In this document: positions 51,283-60,083 of the stretch, piece by piece | How positions within the stretch are numbered: the first letter of the stretch is position 1 | Layout: each line of letters begins with the position of its first letter | Assembly (NCBI GenBank): GCA_900757595.1 | Contig: CAAEOL010000041.1 | Coordinates: 1 to 64,000 of the forward strand | Origin: an uncultured Collinsella sp. | Lineage (GTDB): Bacteria; Actinomycetota; Coriobacteriia; Coriobacteriales; Coriobacteriaceae | DNA: 64,000 bases | Direction: 5' to 3' | Translations under genes and position numbers: made by a program | Notes under the pieces: model-generated | What the model was told of the DNA's origin: nothing | Database searches by the model: none | The model's input: the letters and a program-made list of their open reading frames with translations, nothing else

Positions 51283-52485
51283 ATGGACGCCAAGTTTACC
51301 GAGCTCGTCGAGCAGCTGAACGGCCTCGATTTTAAGGGCATGTACGGCAGCGACTTCCTGCACACCTGGGATAAGACCACCGATGAGCTCAAGGCGCTCT
51401 ACATCGTCGCCGACGCCCTGCGCGAGCTGCGCGAGAACAACGTTTCGTCCAAGATCTTCGATTCGGGTCTGGCCGTCTCCCTGTTCCGTGACAACTCCAC
51501 CCGTACGCGCTTCTCCTTCTCTAAGGCAGCCAACCTGCTCGGCCTTGAGCTGCAGGACCTGGACGAGAAGAAGTCCCAGATCGCTCACGGCGAGACCGTC
51601 CGCGAGACCGCTACCATGATCTCCTTCATGGCCGACGTCATCGGCATCCGCGACGACATGTACATCGGCAAGGGCGACGCCTACATGGCCGAGGTCTCCG
51701 AGTCCGTGCAGCAGGCCTACGAGGATGGCGTTCTGGATCACCGTCCCACGCTCATCTCCCTACAGTCCGACTCCGATCACCCCACGCAGTCCTCTGCCGA
51801 CATGCTCTACCTCATCAACGAGTTTGGTGGTCTTGAGAACCTCAAGGGCAAGAAGGTTGCTGTCACCTGGGCCTATTCGCCCTCTTACGGCAAGCCGCTG
51901 TCCTGCCCGCAGTCGCTGATCAGCCTGCTGCCCCGCTTTGGCATGGACGTCACCCTGGCTCACCCCGAGGGCTACGACCTCATGCCCGAGGTCGTCGAGC
52001 GCGCCAAGGTCTATGCCGCCGAGTCCGGCACCACCTTTAAGCAGGTCAACACCATGGCCGAGGCCTTCGAGGGCGCCGACATCGTGATCCCCAAGAGCTG
52101 GGCTCCGTTTGCCGCCATGGAGAAGCGCACCAACCTGTACGCCGAGGGCGACGATGCCGGCATCGCCGCGCTCGAGAAGGAGCTGCTCGCTCAGAACGCT
52201 ACGCATCAGGATTGGTGCTCCACGACCGAGCTCATGGAGAAGACCGCCAACGGCCAGGACACCATCTTTATGCATCCGCTGCCCGCCGACATCTCTGGTG
52301 TCTCTTGCGAGCACGGCGAGGTCAACGCCGACGTCTTCGACATGCACCGCGTGGGCATGTACAAGGAGGCCAGCTACAAGCCGTACGCCATCGCAGCCAT
52401 GATGTTCCTGCAGAAGGTTGCCGATCCCGCCGCTACCCTCAAGGCCCTCGACGAGCGCAACACCGCCCGTTGGTTCCAGGCCTAA
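51283..52485 (+). CDS. ygeW: YgeW-type knotted carbamoyltransferase
   Basis: The 400-residue protein is a transcarbamylase with the carbamoyl-phosphate motif FRDNSTRTRF (about 68-77) and FMHPLPAD (about 329-336). YgeW proteins are knotted carbamoyltransferases of uncertain substrate. In purine clusters they are thought to release carbamoyl phosphate from a ureido product, which could give ATP through carbamate kinase; no kinase gene is in this window. ATG at 51283 has GGAAAGGA upstream. Confidence 0.9.
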   Translation: MDAKFTELVEQLNGLDFKGMYGSDFLHTWDKTTDELKALYIVADALRELRENNVSSKIFDSGLAVSLFRDNSTRTRFSFSKAANLLGLELQDLDEKKSQIAHGETVRETATMISFMADVIGIRDDMYIGKGDAYMAEVSESVQQAYEDGVLDHRPTLISLQSDSDHPTQSSADMLYLINEFGGLENLKGKKVAVTWAYSPSYGKPLSCPQSLISLLPRFGMDVTLAHPEGYDLMPEVVERAKVYAAESGTTFKQVNTMAEAFEGADIVIPKSWAPFAAMEKRTNLYAEGDDAGIAALEKELLAQNATHQDWCSTTELMEKTANGQDTIFMHPLPADISGVSCEHGEVNADVFDMHRVGMYKEASYKPYAIAAMMFLQKVADPAATLKALDERNTARWFQA

Positions 52486-52510
52486 AGCTGGGTTGAGGTA
52501 AGCCATGTAA

Positions 52511-52546
52511 AGGGGGCGCTCTGCCAACCGGCGGGGTGCCCCTTTT
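52511..52546 (+). terminator. Terminator after ygeW
   Basis: A GGGGC/GCCCC stem at about 52512 and 52537 is followed by TTTTT. The stem is short but the T-run is clear. Confidence 0.55.
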
Positions 52547-52635
52547 TGCATCGTGGGCGTGCGGGATAAGCGCTTTCGATGTAGATGCCCCGCGACGCGA
52601 GTTATGGGTACGATGGTTTCAGGGGAGGTATCGCC

Positions 52636-53250
52636 ATGAAACTTGGTTGCGTGATTATGGCTTCGGGCGAGGGCAAGCGATTTGGCTCTAACAAGATGCT
52701 CGCCGATATCTATGACGAGCCGCTGATTGCCCGGACCATTGATTCGGTTCCCCGGGGCTTTGACGTTGTGGTTTCGACGCGTTGGCCCGAGGTCGCTCGG
52801 ATTTGCGAGGATAAGCATTGCCCGTGTGTGCTGCACGATGGCGAGCTGCGCAGCGAAAGCGTCCGTGCGGGGCTTTCGTGGGGAGTCGAACGCAACTGGA
52901 AAGGTTGCCTCTTTTTGCCGGGCGACCAGCCGCTCGTGAGTTCGGATTCTTTTGAGGCTATGGTTCGTGCATTTGACGAGCGTGGCCGCAAGCATCCGGT
53001 GCGCCTTGCGTGCAACGGTGAGCCTTCGAGCCCGGTGATCTTTCCGGCGGAACTGTTCGATGCACTTATGTGTCTTGAGGGTAAGGACGGCGGCGGTTCG
53101 ATCCTCAAGGACCGTGCCGACGTGGTGCTGGTCGAGGCGCGTGCCTATGAGCTGTGGGATGTCGATACCGCCGAGGGGCAGCGACGCATAACGGAGCATA
53201 TCGCGGCCTGCTCGTATTTTGATCGCGTGGCCAAGTGTATTAATCAATAA
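52636..53250 (+). CDS. MocA-like molybdenum cofactor nucleotidyltransferase
   Basis: The 204-residue protein belongs to the MobA/MocA family that adds a nucleotide to molybdopterin. It shows MASGEGKRFGSNKM (the nucleotide-binding loop, with Ser for the usual Ala-Gly), FLPGDQPLVSSDSF with the metal Asp, and PSSPVIFPAELF. It probably makes the cytidylylated cofactor for the selenium-dependent xanthine dehydrogenase. GGGGAGGT precedes the ATG at 52636. The hydantoinase gene follows after 8 bp. Confidence 0.85.
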   Translation: MKLGCVIMASGEGKRFGSNKMLADIYDEPLIARTIDSVPRGFDVVVSTRWPEVARICEDKHCPCVLHDGELRSESVRAGLSWGVERNWKGCLFLPGDQPLVSSDSFEAMVRAFDERGRKHPVRLACNGEPSSPVIFPAELFDALMCLEGKDGGGSILKDRADVVLVEARAYELWDVDTAEGQRRITEHIAACSYFDRVAKCINQ

Positions 53251-53258
53251 GGAGCAAC

Positions 53259-54626
53259 ATGATCATCATCAAAAACGGCGCGCTCGTGACGCCCCAGGGG
53301 CTTCGCCGCGCCGATCTTGCCATGGAGGGCGACAAGATTGTGCGGATTGCCGCGGCAATCGAGCCGGGCGAGGGCGATACCGTCCAGGACGCCACCGACT
53401 GTTGGGTGTTCCCCGGCTTTATCGACGGCCACACGCACATGCAGTGCTGGACCGGCATGGATTGGACAGCCGATAGCTTTGAGACCGGCACGCGCGCGGC
53501 TGCCTGCGGCGGCACGACGACCATCGTGGACTACGCGACGGCCGATCGCGGCGTGACCATGCCCGATGCCCTGGCCGAGTGGCACCGCCGCGCCGATGGA
53601 ACCTGCACGGCCAACTATGCCTTTCATATGGCGCTTGCCGAGTGGAACGAGCGCAACCGTGCCGATCTTTCGGCCATGCGCGAGGCGGGCGTGTCGTCGT
53701 TTAAGACCTACTTTGCCTACGACCACCTGCGCTTGGACGATGCCGAGACACTCGAGGTGCTCGAGGAGCTCAAGCGTATTGGCGGTATCCTGTGCGTGCA
53801 TTGCGAGAACGGCACGCTCGTGAACGAGCTGCAGAAGCGCGTGTTTGAGCAGGGTATCCACGGGCCCGAGGGCCATGCGCTCAGCCGTCCAGACGTGTGT
53901 GAGGCCGAGGCCGTGAGCCGCCTGCTGTATCTGGCGCACTTGGCCGGGGACGCTCCGGTCAACGTGGTGCACCTTTCGACCAAGCTGGGGCTCGAGGCCA
54001 TTCGCGCTGCCAAGGCGCGCGGGCAGAAGAGCATCTATGTCGAGACCTGCCCTCAGTATCTGATGCTCGACGATACCTGCTATCTGGAGCAGGGCGAGGA
54101 CGGCTTTGCGGGCGCCAAGTATGTGATGAGCCCGCCGCTGCGCCATGCGGGTGACCGTGCGGCACTGCGCGAGGCGCTTGTGGCTGGCGAGATCGATACT
54201 ATTGCGACCGATCATTGCAGCTTTAACCTGCACGGGCAAAAGGACCGAGGACGCGATGATTTCCGCGCGATTCCCAACGGCGGGCCCGGCGTGGAGCATC
54301 GTCCCGTTGCGATTGCCACGAGCTTTGAGGGACAGCTGGGTCCCGAGGATCTGTGCCGCTTGATGAGCGAGAATCCGGCGCGCGTTTTTGGCATGTATCC
54401 GCGCAAGGGCTGTCTTGTCGAGGGCGCCGATGCCGACGTGTGCGTGTGGGATCCGTGCGCGCGTTGGACGATCAGCGCCGCGACGCAGCATCAGGCCGTG
54501 GACTACACGCCGCTCGAGGGCTTTGAGGTACATGGCCGCGCCAAGGCCGTGTTTGTGAACGGCGTGCTGGCGGCACGCGACGGCGAGCCCACCGGAGCCC
54601 AACCCGGCCGCTACGTGCCCCGCTAA
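53259..54626 (+). CDS. Dihydropyrimidinase/hydantoinase-type hydrolase
   Basis: The 455-residue cyclic amidohydrolase has the metal motif DGHTHMQ (about 55-61), the carboxylated lysine region SSFKTYFAYDH (about 147-157), and the catalytic Asp in IATDHCSFN (about 316). Relatives open hydantoin, dihydropyrimidine or allantoin-like rings. In this cluster it would open a ring formed from urate or xanthine; E. coli ygeZ (hyuA) occupies the same setting. Confidence 0.88.
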   Translation: MIIIKNGALVTPQGLRRADLAMEGDKIVRIAAAIEPGEGDTVQDATDCWVFPGFIDGHTHMQCWTGMDWTADSFETGTRAAACGGTTTIVDYATADRGVTMPDALAEWHRRADGTCTANYAFHMALAEWNERNRADLSAMREAGVSSFKTYFAYDHLRLDDAETLEVLEELKRIGGILCVHCENGTLVNELQKRVFEQGIHGPEGHALSRPDVCEAEAVSRLLYLAHLAGDAPVNVVHLSTKLGLEAIRAAKARGQKSIYVETCPQYLMLDDTCYLEQGEDGFAGAKYVMSPPLRHAGDRAALREALVAGEIDTIATDHCSFNLHGQKDRGRDDFRAIPNGGPGVEHRPVAIATSFEGQLGPEDLCRLMSENPARVFGMYPRKGCLVEGADADVCVWDPCARWTISAATQHQAVDYTPLEGFEVHGRAKAVFVNGVLAARDGEPTGAQPGRYVPR

Positions 54627-54639
54627 CGGGAAGACCGCC

Positions 54640-54712
54640 GGGGTAGCTAATTTGGGAGATGATTTTTTGGGACGGGGTAGCAAAAAGAGCCCCGTCCCAA
54701 ATTTGCTACCCC
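54640..54712. terminator. Nested inverted repeats between convergent genes
   Basis: The right arm 54689-54712 can pair either with 54640-54657 or with the overlapping inner arm 54666-54680. This gives two alternative hairpins. It lies between the ends of the hydantoinase gene and yqeC and probably ends both transcripts. Confidence 0.6.
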
Positions 54713-55443
54713 TGGAGGCTGGTGGCGATGAGGGGGCGGTTGAGGGCTGCCTCGAAGCGATCTGCCATTGTTGGGTCGGCAAGCGTGTCGGCTTGGTTGA
54801 GCATGATACGGGCATTGTTGAGGTTCAGCATCTGCAGCTCGGCATTGAGCACCTGGGCGACGCGCTCTGGGGTGGCAGCGTCGGTGGGCTCGCAGCCGCA
54901 GCGCTCGCAGAAGAGCTCGGGGCGGTGGACAACCTCGGCGACGGGCTTGCCCAGCCCCGAGGCGCCGACGACCCAGACAACGTTTGTCGCGGCGGCGGGA
55001 ATTACCGGCTCCCAGGCGGCATGTGCCTTGAGCGGGAGTCGCTTGCTGCCATCTGCCTCGGCCAACACATAGTCAAAGCGCTGCGCCAGCTGGTCGAGCG
55101 GCTCAGCGGGGGCGGAGAGCTTGCCTGTCTCCGGGTCCAAAACACCCGTCTGGCAGATGCTTCCGCGGACAAGTCCCGCGCATGCCTCGCAGGTGCAGCC
55201 GGGAACATGTAGGGTCCCCGGCTTCCAAGGCGCGGCGTCCAGGCGACGGCTCGACCCGTCCCATGGCACGCCGGCGACGGGAAACATGTGCGTGGTGGTA
55301 CAGAGGAGCACGCGGCCGCCAGCGCGCATGAGCTCGAGACCCAGCGTCTTCAGCAGCGTCGACTTGCCGCCACTGCCGATAATCGCGGTAATGCCCGGCT
55401 CGATCCTGAGCGCGGAGGCAAGATTGCCGCTAACCGTTTCCAT
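54706..55443 (-). CDS. yqeC: YqeC, selenium cofactor biosynthesis protein
   Basis: The 245-residue protein matches YqeC, which accompanies selenium-dependent molybdenum hydroxylases. An N-terminal P-loop-like segment IIGSGGKSTLLKTLG (about 21-35) and TTTHMFP are visible, with DYVLAEADGSKRLPLKAH in the middle. Its likely job is a step in installing selenium or maturing the cofactor. It is the only member of this operon group on the minus strand, divergent from yqeB. Confidence 0.82.
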   Translation of the reverse strand: METVSGNLASALRIEPGITAIIGSGGKSTLLKTLGLELMRAGGRVLLCTTTHMFPVAGVPWDGSSRRLDAAPWKPGTLHVPGCTCEACAGLVRGSICQTGVLDPETGKLSAPAEPLDQLAQRFDYVLAEADGSKRLPLKAHAAWEPVIPAAATNVVWVVGASGLGKPVAEVVHRPELFCERCGCEPTDAATPERVAQVLNAELQMLNLNNARIMLNQADTLADPTMADRFEAALNRPLIATSLQG

Positions 55444-55545
55444 CTGTTCACCGCCGTATAATACTGTGATAATAAATAATCATCAGAGTAGCGGCCGAAC
55501 CGCTTTTGCTCTGCTCAAACCGTAGCACAGGGAGGTACCCCGGGA

Positions 55546-56340
55546 ATGCTCGTTTATGTTCGCGGCGCCGGCGATATCGCCACGGGCGTCGCCGCTCGCT
55601 TGGTGCGCGCCGGCGTTTCGGTCGTTATGGCCGATATCGCGGTTCCCACGTGCATCCGCCGCACAATCTGTTTTTGCGAGGCCATTCGCCTGGGCGAGGT
55701 CGAGGTCGAAGGCATTCGCGCTCGCTTGGCACGGACGCCGGCTGAGGCGCTTGAGATTACCGAGGCTGGAGACGTCGCCGTTGTGGTGGACCCTCAGGCC
55801 AAGATGCTCGGCGAGCTGAAACCCGCGGCTGTGGTCGACGCGATTTTGGCTAAGCGCAACTTGGGCACCACGCGCGACATGGCGCCTGCCGTCATCGCTG
55901 TGGGGCCGGGCTTTACCGCGCCGGTTGACTGCGACGCCGTGGTCGAGACCATGCGCGGGCATTTTCTCGGCCGTGTCATTACCCAAGGTTCGCCCCAGCC
56001 CAACACGGGCGTGCCGGGCATTATCGCCGGCTATGGCAAGGAACGTGTTATCCACAGCCCCGCCGCCGGCGTGTTTCGGTCCGACCGCGCAATCGGCGAC
56101 ATCGTGAGCGCCGGAGACGTGATTGGCTACGCGGGCGATACGCCCATGTGTACGCAGATCGATGGCTGTCTGCGTGGGCTTTTGGCGAACGGCGTGCAAG
56201 TGACCGAGGGCTTTAAATGCGCCGATGTCGATCCGCGCGGTGACGCCAGCTATATCAACTATATTTCGGACAAGGCGACGTCGGTCGGCGGCGGCGTGCT
56301 CGAGGCACTCGCTATGCTCACCGATGTCTTTAGAGGATAG
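55546..56340 (+). CDS. yqeB: YqeB, selenium-dependent Mo-cofactor biosynthesis protein
   Basis: The 264-residue protein matches YqeB (EF2563 family). The start VYVRGAGDIATGVAARLVRAG is a Rossmann-like segment shared with the XdhC C-terminal fold. VGPGFTAPVDCDAVVETMRGH is a second marker. Comparative genomics by others ties this family to selenium-dependent molybdenum hydroxylases. GGGAGGT precedes the ATG. The XdhC-like gene follows after 9 bp. Confidence 0.85.
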   Translation: MLVYVRGAGDIATGVAARLVRAGVSVVMADIAVPTCIRRTICFCEAIRLGEVEVEGIRARLARTPAEALEITEAGDVAVVVDPQAKMLGELKPAAVVDAILAKRNLGTTRDMAPAVIAVGPGFTAPVDCDAVVETMRGHFLGRVITQGSPQPNTGVPGIIAGYGKERVIHSPAAGVFRSDRAIGDIVSAGDVIGYAGDTPMCTQIDGCLRGLLANGVQVTEGFKCADVDPRGDASYINYISDKATSVGGGVLEALAMLTDVFRG

Positions 56341-56349
56341 AAGGCGGCA

Positions 56350-57393
56350 ATGGAAAAGCTCGATGTGGTGAATGCTGCGCTTGGCGCTCTGAAGGCCGGT
56401 AAGACGTGCGAGCTGGTGGTAGTTGCCGGCACGGCAGGGTCATCGCCGCGCGGTGTGGGCGCCTGGATGGCCGTCTTTGCCGATGGCAGCCAAGCGGGCA
56501 CCATCGGCGGCGGCAAAATCGAGCTCTTTACGCTGGACGAGGCTCGCGAGCTGCTGGCCGGGGGTAAATCGCGTCTGGTCCGCTACACCATGGGCGGCGA
56601 GAACTCCGATACCGGCATGATCTGCGGCGGAGCTATCTGCCTGTGCTACCTGCATCTGGATGCGACCCAGGCACCGTTGCTCCAGTCGGTTGCCGACGTC
56701 TTGGCGTATCGACGCATCGGCGACTTCACCATCGATTTTGAGCCGTTTATCGCAAACGCGCTCGAAGGCGATGTTGCCGAATACCATGGCGAGGAATCGC
56801 GCCGCACCATTGCGGGCTGCCCCGGGCTTTCGCTGGTGGAGGAGGGGAGTAAGGTCACCTATACCAACGCTGCCTCCGAGATTCCCCCGGCGCACATCGA
56901 GACGCTCTGCCCCGAGGGTCTGACCTACATCTTTGGCTGCGGGCACGTGGGCGCCGCGACGGCACGCGTGCTCACGGCGGCGGGCTTTGCCGTCGTGGCG
57001 TGCGATGACCGCCCCGGCACGCTGACGCCCGAATGGGTGCCCGGTGTCTACGATCGTCGCCTGGTCGACTACAAGAACCTTGCTGAGCAGTGCCCCATCG
57101 GCCCGCGCGACTTGGTGGTCGTGGCAACAGCAGGCCACAAGTCCGATATCGATGTGGTGATTCAGGCCATGCGCGCCAAGCCTGCCTATCTGGGTTGCTT
57201 GGGTTCGCGCCGCAAGACGGCCTTTGTGCGGGCCCGCTTGGAGCAGGAGGGCTTTGCGCAGGACCAGATCGACGAGCTGCACCTGCCGATCGGTGTCGCC
57301 ATCGAAGCCGAGGACCCCGAGGAGATCGCCATCTCCATAGCCGCCGAAATGATCCACCTGCGCCGCACCAAGCTCGTCCCCCGCAAGCGCTAG
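56350..57393 (+). CDS. XdhC/CoxI-family Mo-cofactor maturation protein
   Basis: The 347-residue protein has an N-terminal XdhC domain (VVVAGTAGSSPRGVGAWMAV, GGGKIELFTLDEA) and a C-terminal Rossmann domain (YIFGCGHVGAATARVL, then RRKTAFVRARLEQEG). XdhC proteins bind the molybdenum cofactor and sulfurate or insert it into xanthine dehydrogenase. Here it would serve the enzyme encoded at 30250, 23 kb away. It lies between yqeB and the second permease gene. Confidence 0.88.
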   Translation: MEKLDVVNAALGALKAGKTCELVVVAGTAGSSPRGVGAWMAVFADGSQAGTIGGGKIELFTLDEARELLAGGKSRLVRYTMGGENSDTGMICGGAICLCYLHLDATQAPLLQSVADVLAYRRIGDFTIDFEPFIANALEGDVAEYHGEESRRTIAGCPGLSLVEEGSKVTYTNAASEIPPAHIETLCPEGLTYIFGCGHVGAATARVLTAAGFAVVACDDRPGTLTPEWVPGVYDRRLVDYKNLAEQCPIGPRDLVVVATAGHKSDIDVVIQAMRAKPAYLGCLGSRRKTAFVRARLEQEGFAQDQIDELHLPIGVAIEAEDPEEIAISIAAEMIHLRRTKLVPRKR

Positions 57394-57520
57394 TCGCATC
57401 CCAAATGAGCTGCCCCAGCCCTCTGCCGCATGCGGGTCAAAATACTACCTGTGCCATATGCCCTATAATGTCCGCCCGTTGAGCGGCATGGGGCCGCTGC
57501 CTAGGGTATGGGAGGCGCAA

Positions 57521-58834
57521 ATGGCAGAGTCAGCAGCAGGGGACGCCCTGTTCGAGCGTACGGGAAAAGTTTCGTTTGTGCAGGTATTGCCCCATGCACT
57601 GCAGCATGTGCTGGCGGCATTCGCGGGTATCGTCACGCCCGCTATCATCATCGCGTCGGTCTGTGGCTTTACCCCTCAAGAGGAAGCCGCTGTCATCCAG
57701 GCGTCGCTCGTCCTCTCGGCGCTCGACATTTTCCTTCAACAGTTCCCCATAAAAGGTGTCGTCGGTTCGGGCCTGCCCATCGTGATGGGCGCGAGCTTCA
57801 CCTTCGTGCCGGCGCTCAAGGCGGTCGGTCTCGAGCTTGGCTTTGAGGCCGTGCTGGGCGCCCAGGTAATCGGTGGCGCGCTCGTCGTGCTCTTCGGCCT
57901 GCTGTTTAGGCGCGTGAGTTTTCTGTTCCCGGCCCCGGTGCTCGGCACCGTCATCTTTGTCATTGGCCTGTCTCTGTGCCCGGTCGCTGTGGCTTCTATG
58001 GCGGGCGGGGAGGGCGCGGCCGATTTTGGCAGTGTCACCAACTGGGCCGTCGCGCTCGTGACGTTTGTCGTCACCTTTATGGCCGGTAACTACGGCAAGG
58101 GCGCGCTTAGGCTGGGCAGCATTCTGGCCGGTATCTGCGCGGGCTTTGTTTTGGCTGCGGTGTTGGGCATGGTCGATTTCTCGGCAATCGCGACCGCCAG
58201 CTGGTTTGCTCCGCCTGCCCTGGGCACCCATCGCCTGGTGTTCGACCCGGCCGCGTGCGCCGTCGTGGGCGTTGTCGCCATTGTCAACGCCGTGCAGGTC
58301 ATGGGCGAGTTTGCCGCTGTGTCGTCCGCTGCGCTCGATGCCCCTGCGACCGATAGCCAGATCTCGGGTGGCCTGATCGCCAACGGCCTGGTCGGTATGC
58401 TGTCGGGCTTTTTAGGCGGCGTCCCCACGGCAACCTTTGGCCAGAATGTGGGCATTATCGCCGAGAACAAGGTTGTCAACCGCATGGTCTTTACGCTTGC
58501 CGCCGCCATCTTGCTCATCGCGGGCCTGCTGCCCAAGTGCGCGGCAGTGCTCACGTCCATTCCGCAGCCGGTAATCGGCGGCGCCACGATCGGCGTGTTC
58601 GCAACCATCGGCATGAACGGTGTGGTCATGTTTGCCCGCCACGGCCTGTCTCAGCGCGATACCACGCTCATGGGTCTCTCTATCGCCTTTGGCACGGGCA
58701 TTGAGCGCACGGCCGGCGCGCTTGCCGGCGCTGGATTCCCCGCATGGGTCGGCACCGTCTTTGGCGGATCCTCCATTGCCGTCGCCGCACTTGTCGCCGT
58801 TGTCCTCAACCTGGTCCTGCCTCGCCAAAAATAA
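57521..58834 (+). CDS. NCS2 purine permease, second copy
   Basis: The 437-residue membrane transporter is of the uracil-xanthine permease family, with ALQHVLAAFAGIVTPAIII, SGLPIVMGASFTFVPAL, VNAVQVMGEFAAVSSAA and GGVPTATFGQNVGII. It is clearly related to the permease at 23652 but diverged, so the cluster has two transporters, perhaps for xanthine and urate. ATG at 57521 follows GGGAGGCGC; an in-frame start at 57458 is less likely. Confidence 0.9.
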   Translation: MAESAAGDALFERTGKVSFVQVLPHALQHVLAAFAGIVTPAIIIASVCGFTPQEEAAVIQASLVLSALDIFLQQFPIKGVVGSGLPIVMGASFTFVPALKAVGLELGFEAVLGAQVIGGALVVLFGLLFRRVSFLFPAPVLGTVIFVIGLSLCPVAVASMAGGEGAADFGSVTNWAVALVTFVVTFMAGNYGKGALRLGSILAGICAGFVLAAVLGMVDFSAIATASWFAPPALGTHRLVFDPAACAVVGVVAIVNAVQVMGEFAAVSSAALDAPATDSQISGGLIANGLVGMLSGFLGGVPTATFGQNVGIIAENKVVNRMVFTLAAAILLIAGLLPKCAAVLTSIPQPVIGGATIGVFATIGMNGVVMFARHGLSQRDTTLMGLSIAFGTGIERTAGALAGAGFPAWVGTVFGGSSIAVAALVAVVLNLVLPRQK

Positions 58835-58847
58835 CGCCCCATATATG

Positions 58848-58920
58848 AGTTGCGGTGAAATACGGACTGTTTAAGCCTGTTAGGCCGCCAAACAGTCCCT
58901 ATTTCACCGCAACTGCTTTT
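58848..58920 (+). terminator. 25-bp inverted repeat after second permease
   Basis: Arms at 58848-58872 and 58890-58914 match with one mismatch and are followed by GCTTTTTGG. It probably ends the purine operon. The arm shares GCGGYGAAATA with the inverted repeat at 1-113. Confidence 0.75.
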
Positions 58921-59141
58921 TGGGACCCATTTGTGCGGGGGAGTTGTGGAGTTGTGCAGGCAGACGAGGTTTTTCTGGAAATACACACCCAATGCGCGTA
59001 TAGTACCGATTGTTTTGTCGGCTCCTGCTGCGTCGAGTCCAAACCGCAAAATGCCATGAGCGGCGCGGATGCAGTCAGGAGGCACGAGGACAACCCACCG
59101 TGGCCACGCCCCGTGCTTAAAACCCCAAGAAGGAGTGAACA
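58921..59141 (+). promoter_or_regulatory. rplE promoter region
   Basis: TATAGT at 58999-59004 with TGGAAA at 58976-58981 (17-bp spacer) is a plausible promoter for rplE onward. The remaining ~135 bp form an untranslated leader without an obvious hairpin. AAGGAGTG at 59129-59136 is the ribosome-binding site. Confidence 0.5.
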
Positions 59142-59699
59142 ATGGCAGAAGAGAAGTATGTGCCGCGTCTGAAGACCAAGTACAACAACGAGGTCAAGCA
59201 GCAGCTTCAGGACAAGTTCCAGTACGAGAACGTCATGATGATCCCCAAGTTTGAGAAGATCGTCGTGAACATGGGTGTCGGCGAGGCCGCTACCGATTCC
59301 AAGGCCATCGACGGTGCCGTGCGCGACCTGCGCGCCATCACCGGCCAGCAGCCGATGATCACCCGTGCCCGCAAGTCCATCGCTACCTTCCGCCTGCGCG
59401 CTGGTATGCCGATCGGCTGCAAGGTTACCCTGCGTGGCGACCGTATGTGGGAGTTCTTCGATCGTCTGACCTCCGTCGCGATCCCCCGTATCCGCGACTT
59501 CCGCGGCATCTCCGCCAAGAGCTTCGACGGCCGTGGTAACTTCTCCATGGGCGTCACCGAGCAGCTCATCTTCCCCGAGATCGACTTCGACTCCGTCGAT
59601 CACCAGCGTGGTATGGACATCACTTTCGTGACCACCGCCAACACCGATGAGGAGGCCAAGGCCCTTCTGGACGCCTTCGGTTTCCCGTTCAAGAAATAG
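59142..59699 (+). CDS. rplE: 50S ribosomal protein L5
   Basis: L5 (185 residues) binds 5S rRNA and contacts P-site tRNA. It has IPKFEKIVVNMGVGEA, the loop FRLRAGMPIGCKVTLRG and the ending DEEAKALLDAFGFPF. It opens the second ribosomal-protein segment; its normal upstream neighbour rplX is 53 kb away. Confidence 0.96.
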   Translation: MAEEKYVPRLKTKYNNEVKQQLQDKFQYENVMMIPKFEKIVVNMGVGEAATDSKAIDGAVRDLRAITGQQPMITRARKSIATFRLRAGMPIGCKVTLRGDRMWEFFDRLTSVAIPRIRDFRGISAKSFDGRGNFSMGVTEQLIFPEIDFDSVDHQRGMDITFVTTANTDEEAKALLDAFGFPFKK

Positions 59700-59714
59700 G
59701 TTCACCTGCCCTAT

Positions 59715-59743
59715 AAGCGCCGTTCCCACAAGGGGGCGGCGCT
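59715..59743 (+). promoter_or_regulatory. Hairpin between rplE and rpsN
   Basis: AAGCGCCG and CGGCGCTT arms with an inner CCC/GGG extension form a stem at about 59715-59743. No T-run follows. In E. coli S8 represses the spc operon near this point, so a regulatory site is possible. Confidence 0.4.
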
Positions 59744-59778
59744 TGGGGCGAACAATACTCTATGTGAGGAGGATATAA

Positions 59779-59964
59779 GTGGCTAAGACATCGATGATCG
59801 TCAAGTGCAATCGCAAGCAGAAGTTCTCTACTCGTGAGTACACGCGCTGCCAGCGCTGCGGCCGTCCGCACTCTGTGTACCGCAAGTTCGGCCTGTGCCG
59901 TGTCTGCTTCCGCGAGCTTGCACTCAAGGGCGAGCTTCCCGGCGTTAAGAAGGCCAGCTGGTAA
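59779..59964 (+). CDS. rpsN: 30S ribosomal protein S14, zinc type
   Basis: S14 (61 residues) is the short zinc-binding form (type Z): CQRCGRPHSVYRKFGLCRVCFRELA holds two CxxC pairs. It uses GTG at 59779 with GAGGAGG upstream. Confidence 0.95.
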   Translation: MAKTSMIVKCNRKQKFSTREYTRCQRCGRPHSVYRKFGLCRVCFRELALKGELPGVKKASW

Positions 59965-60083
59965 GTCACTACCAGCGTTTCAAGCATCAGTTTGGAACAG
60001 GGAAAACGCGCTAAAAAGGCTTTGCCGTTAAGGGCGGCGAAGAACCAAGAGCACGTGTTCATCAAGAACGAAGGAGAATCTGT

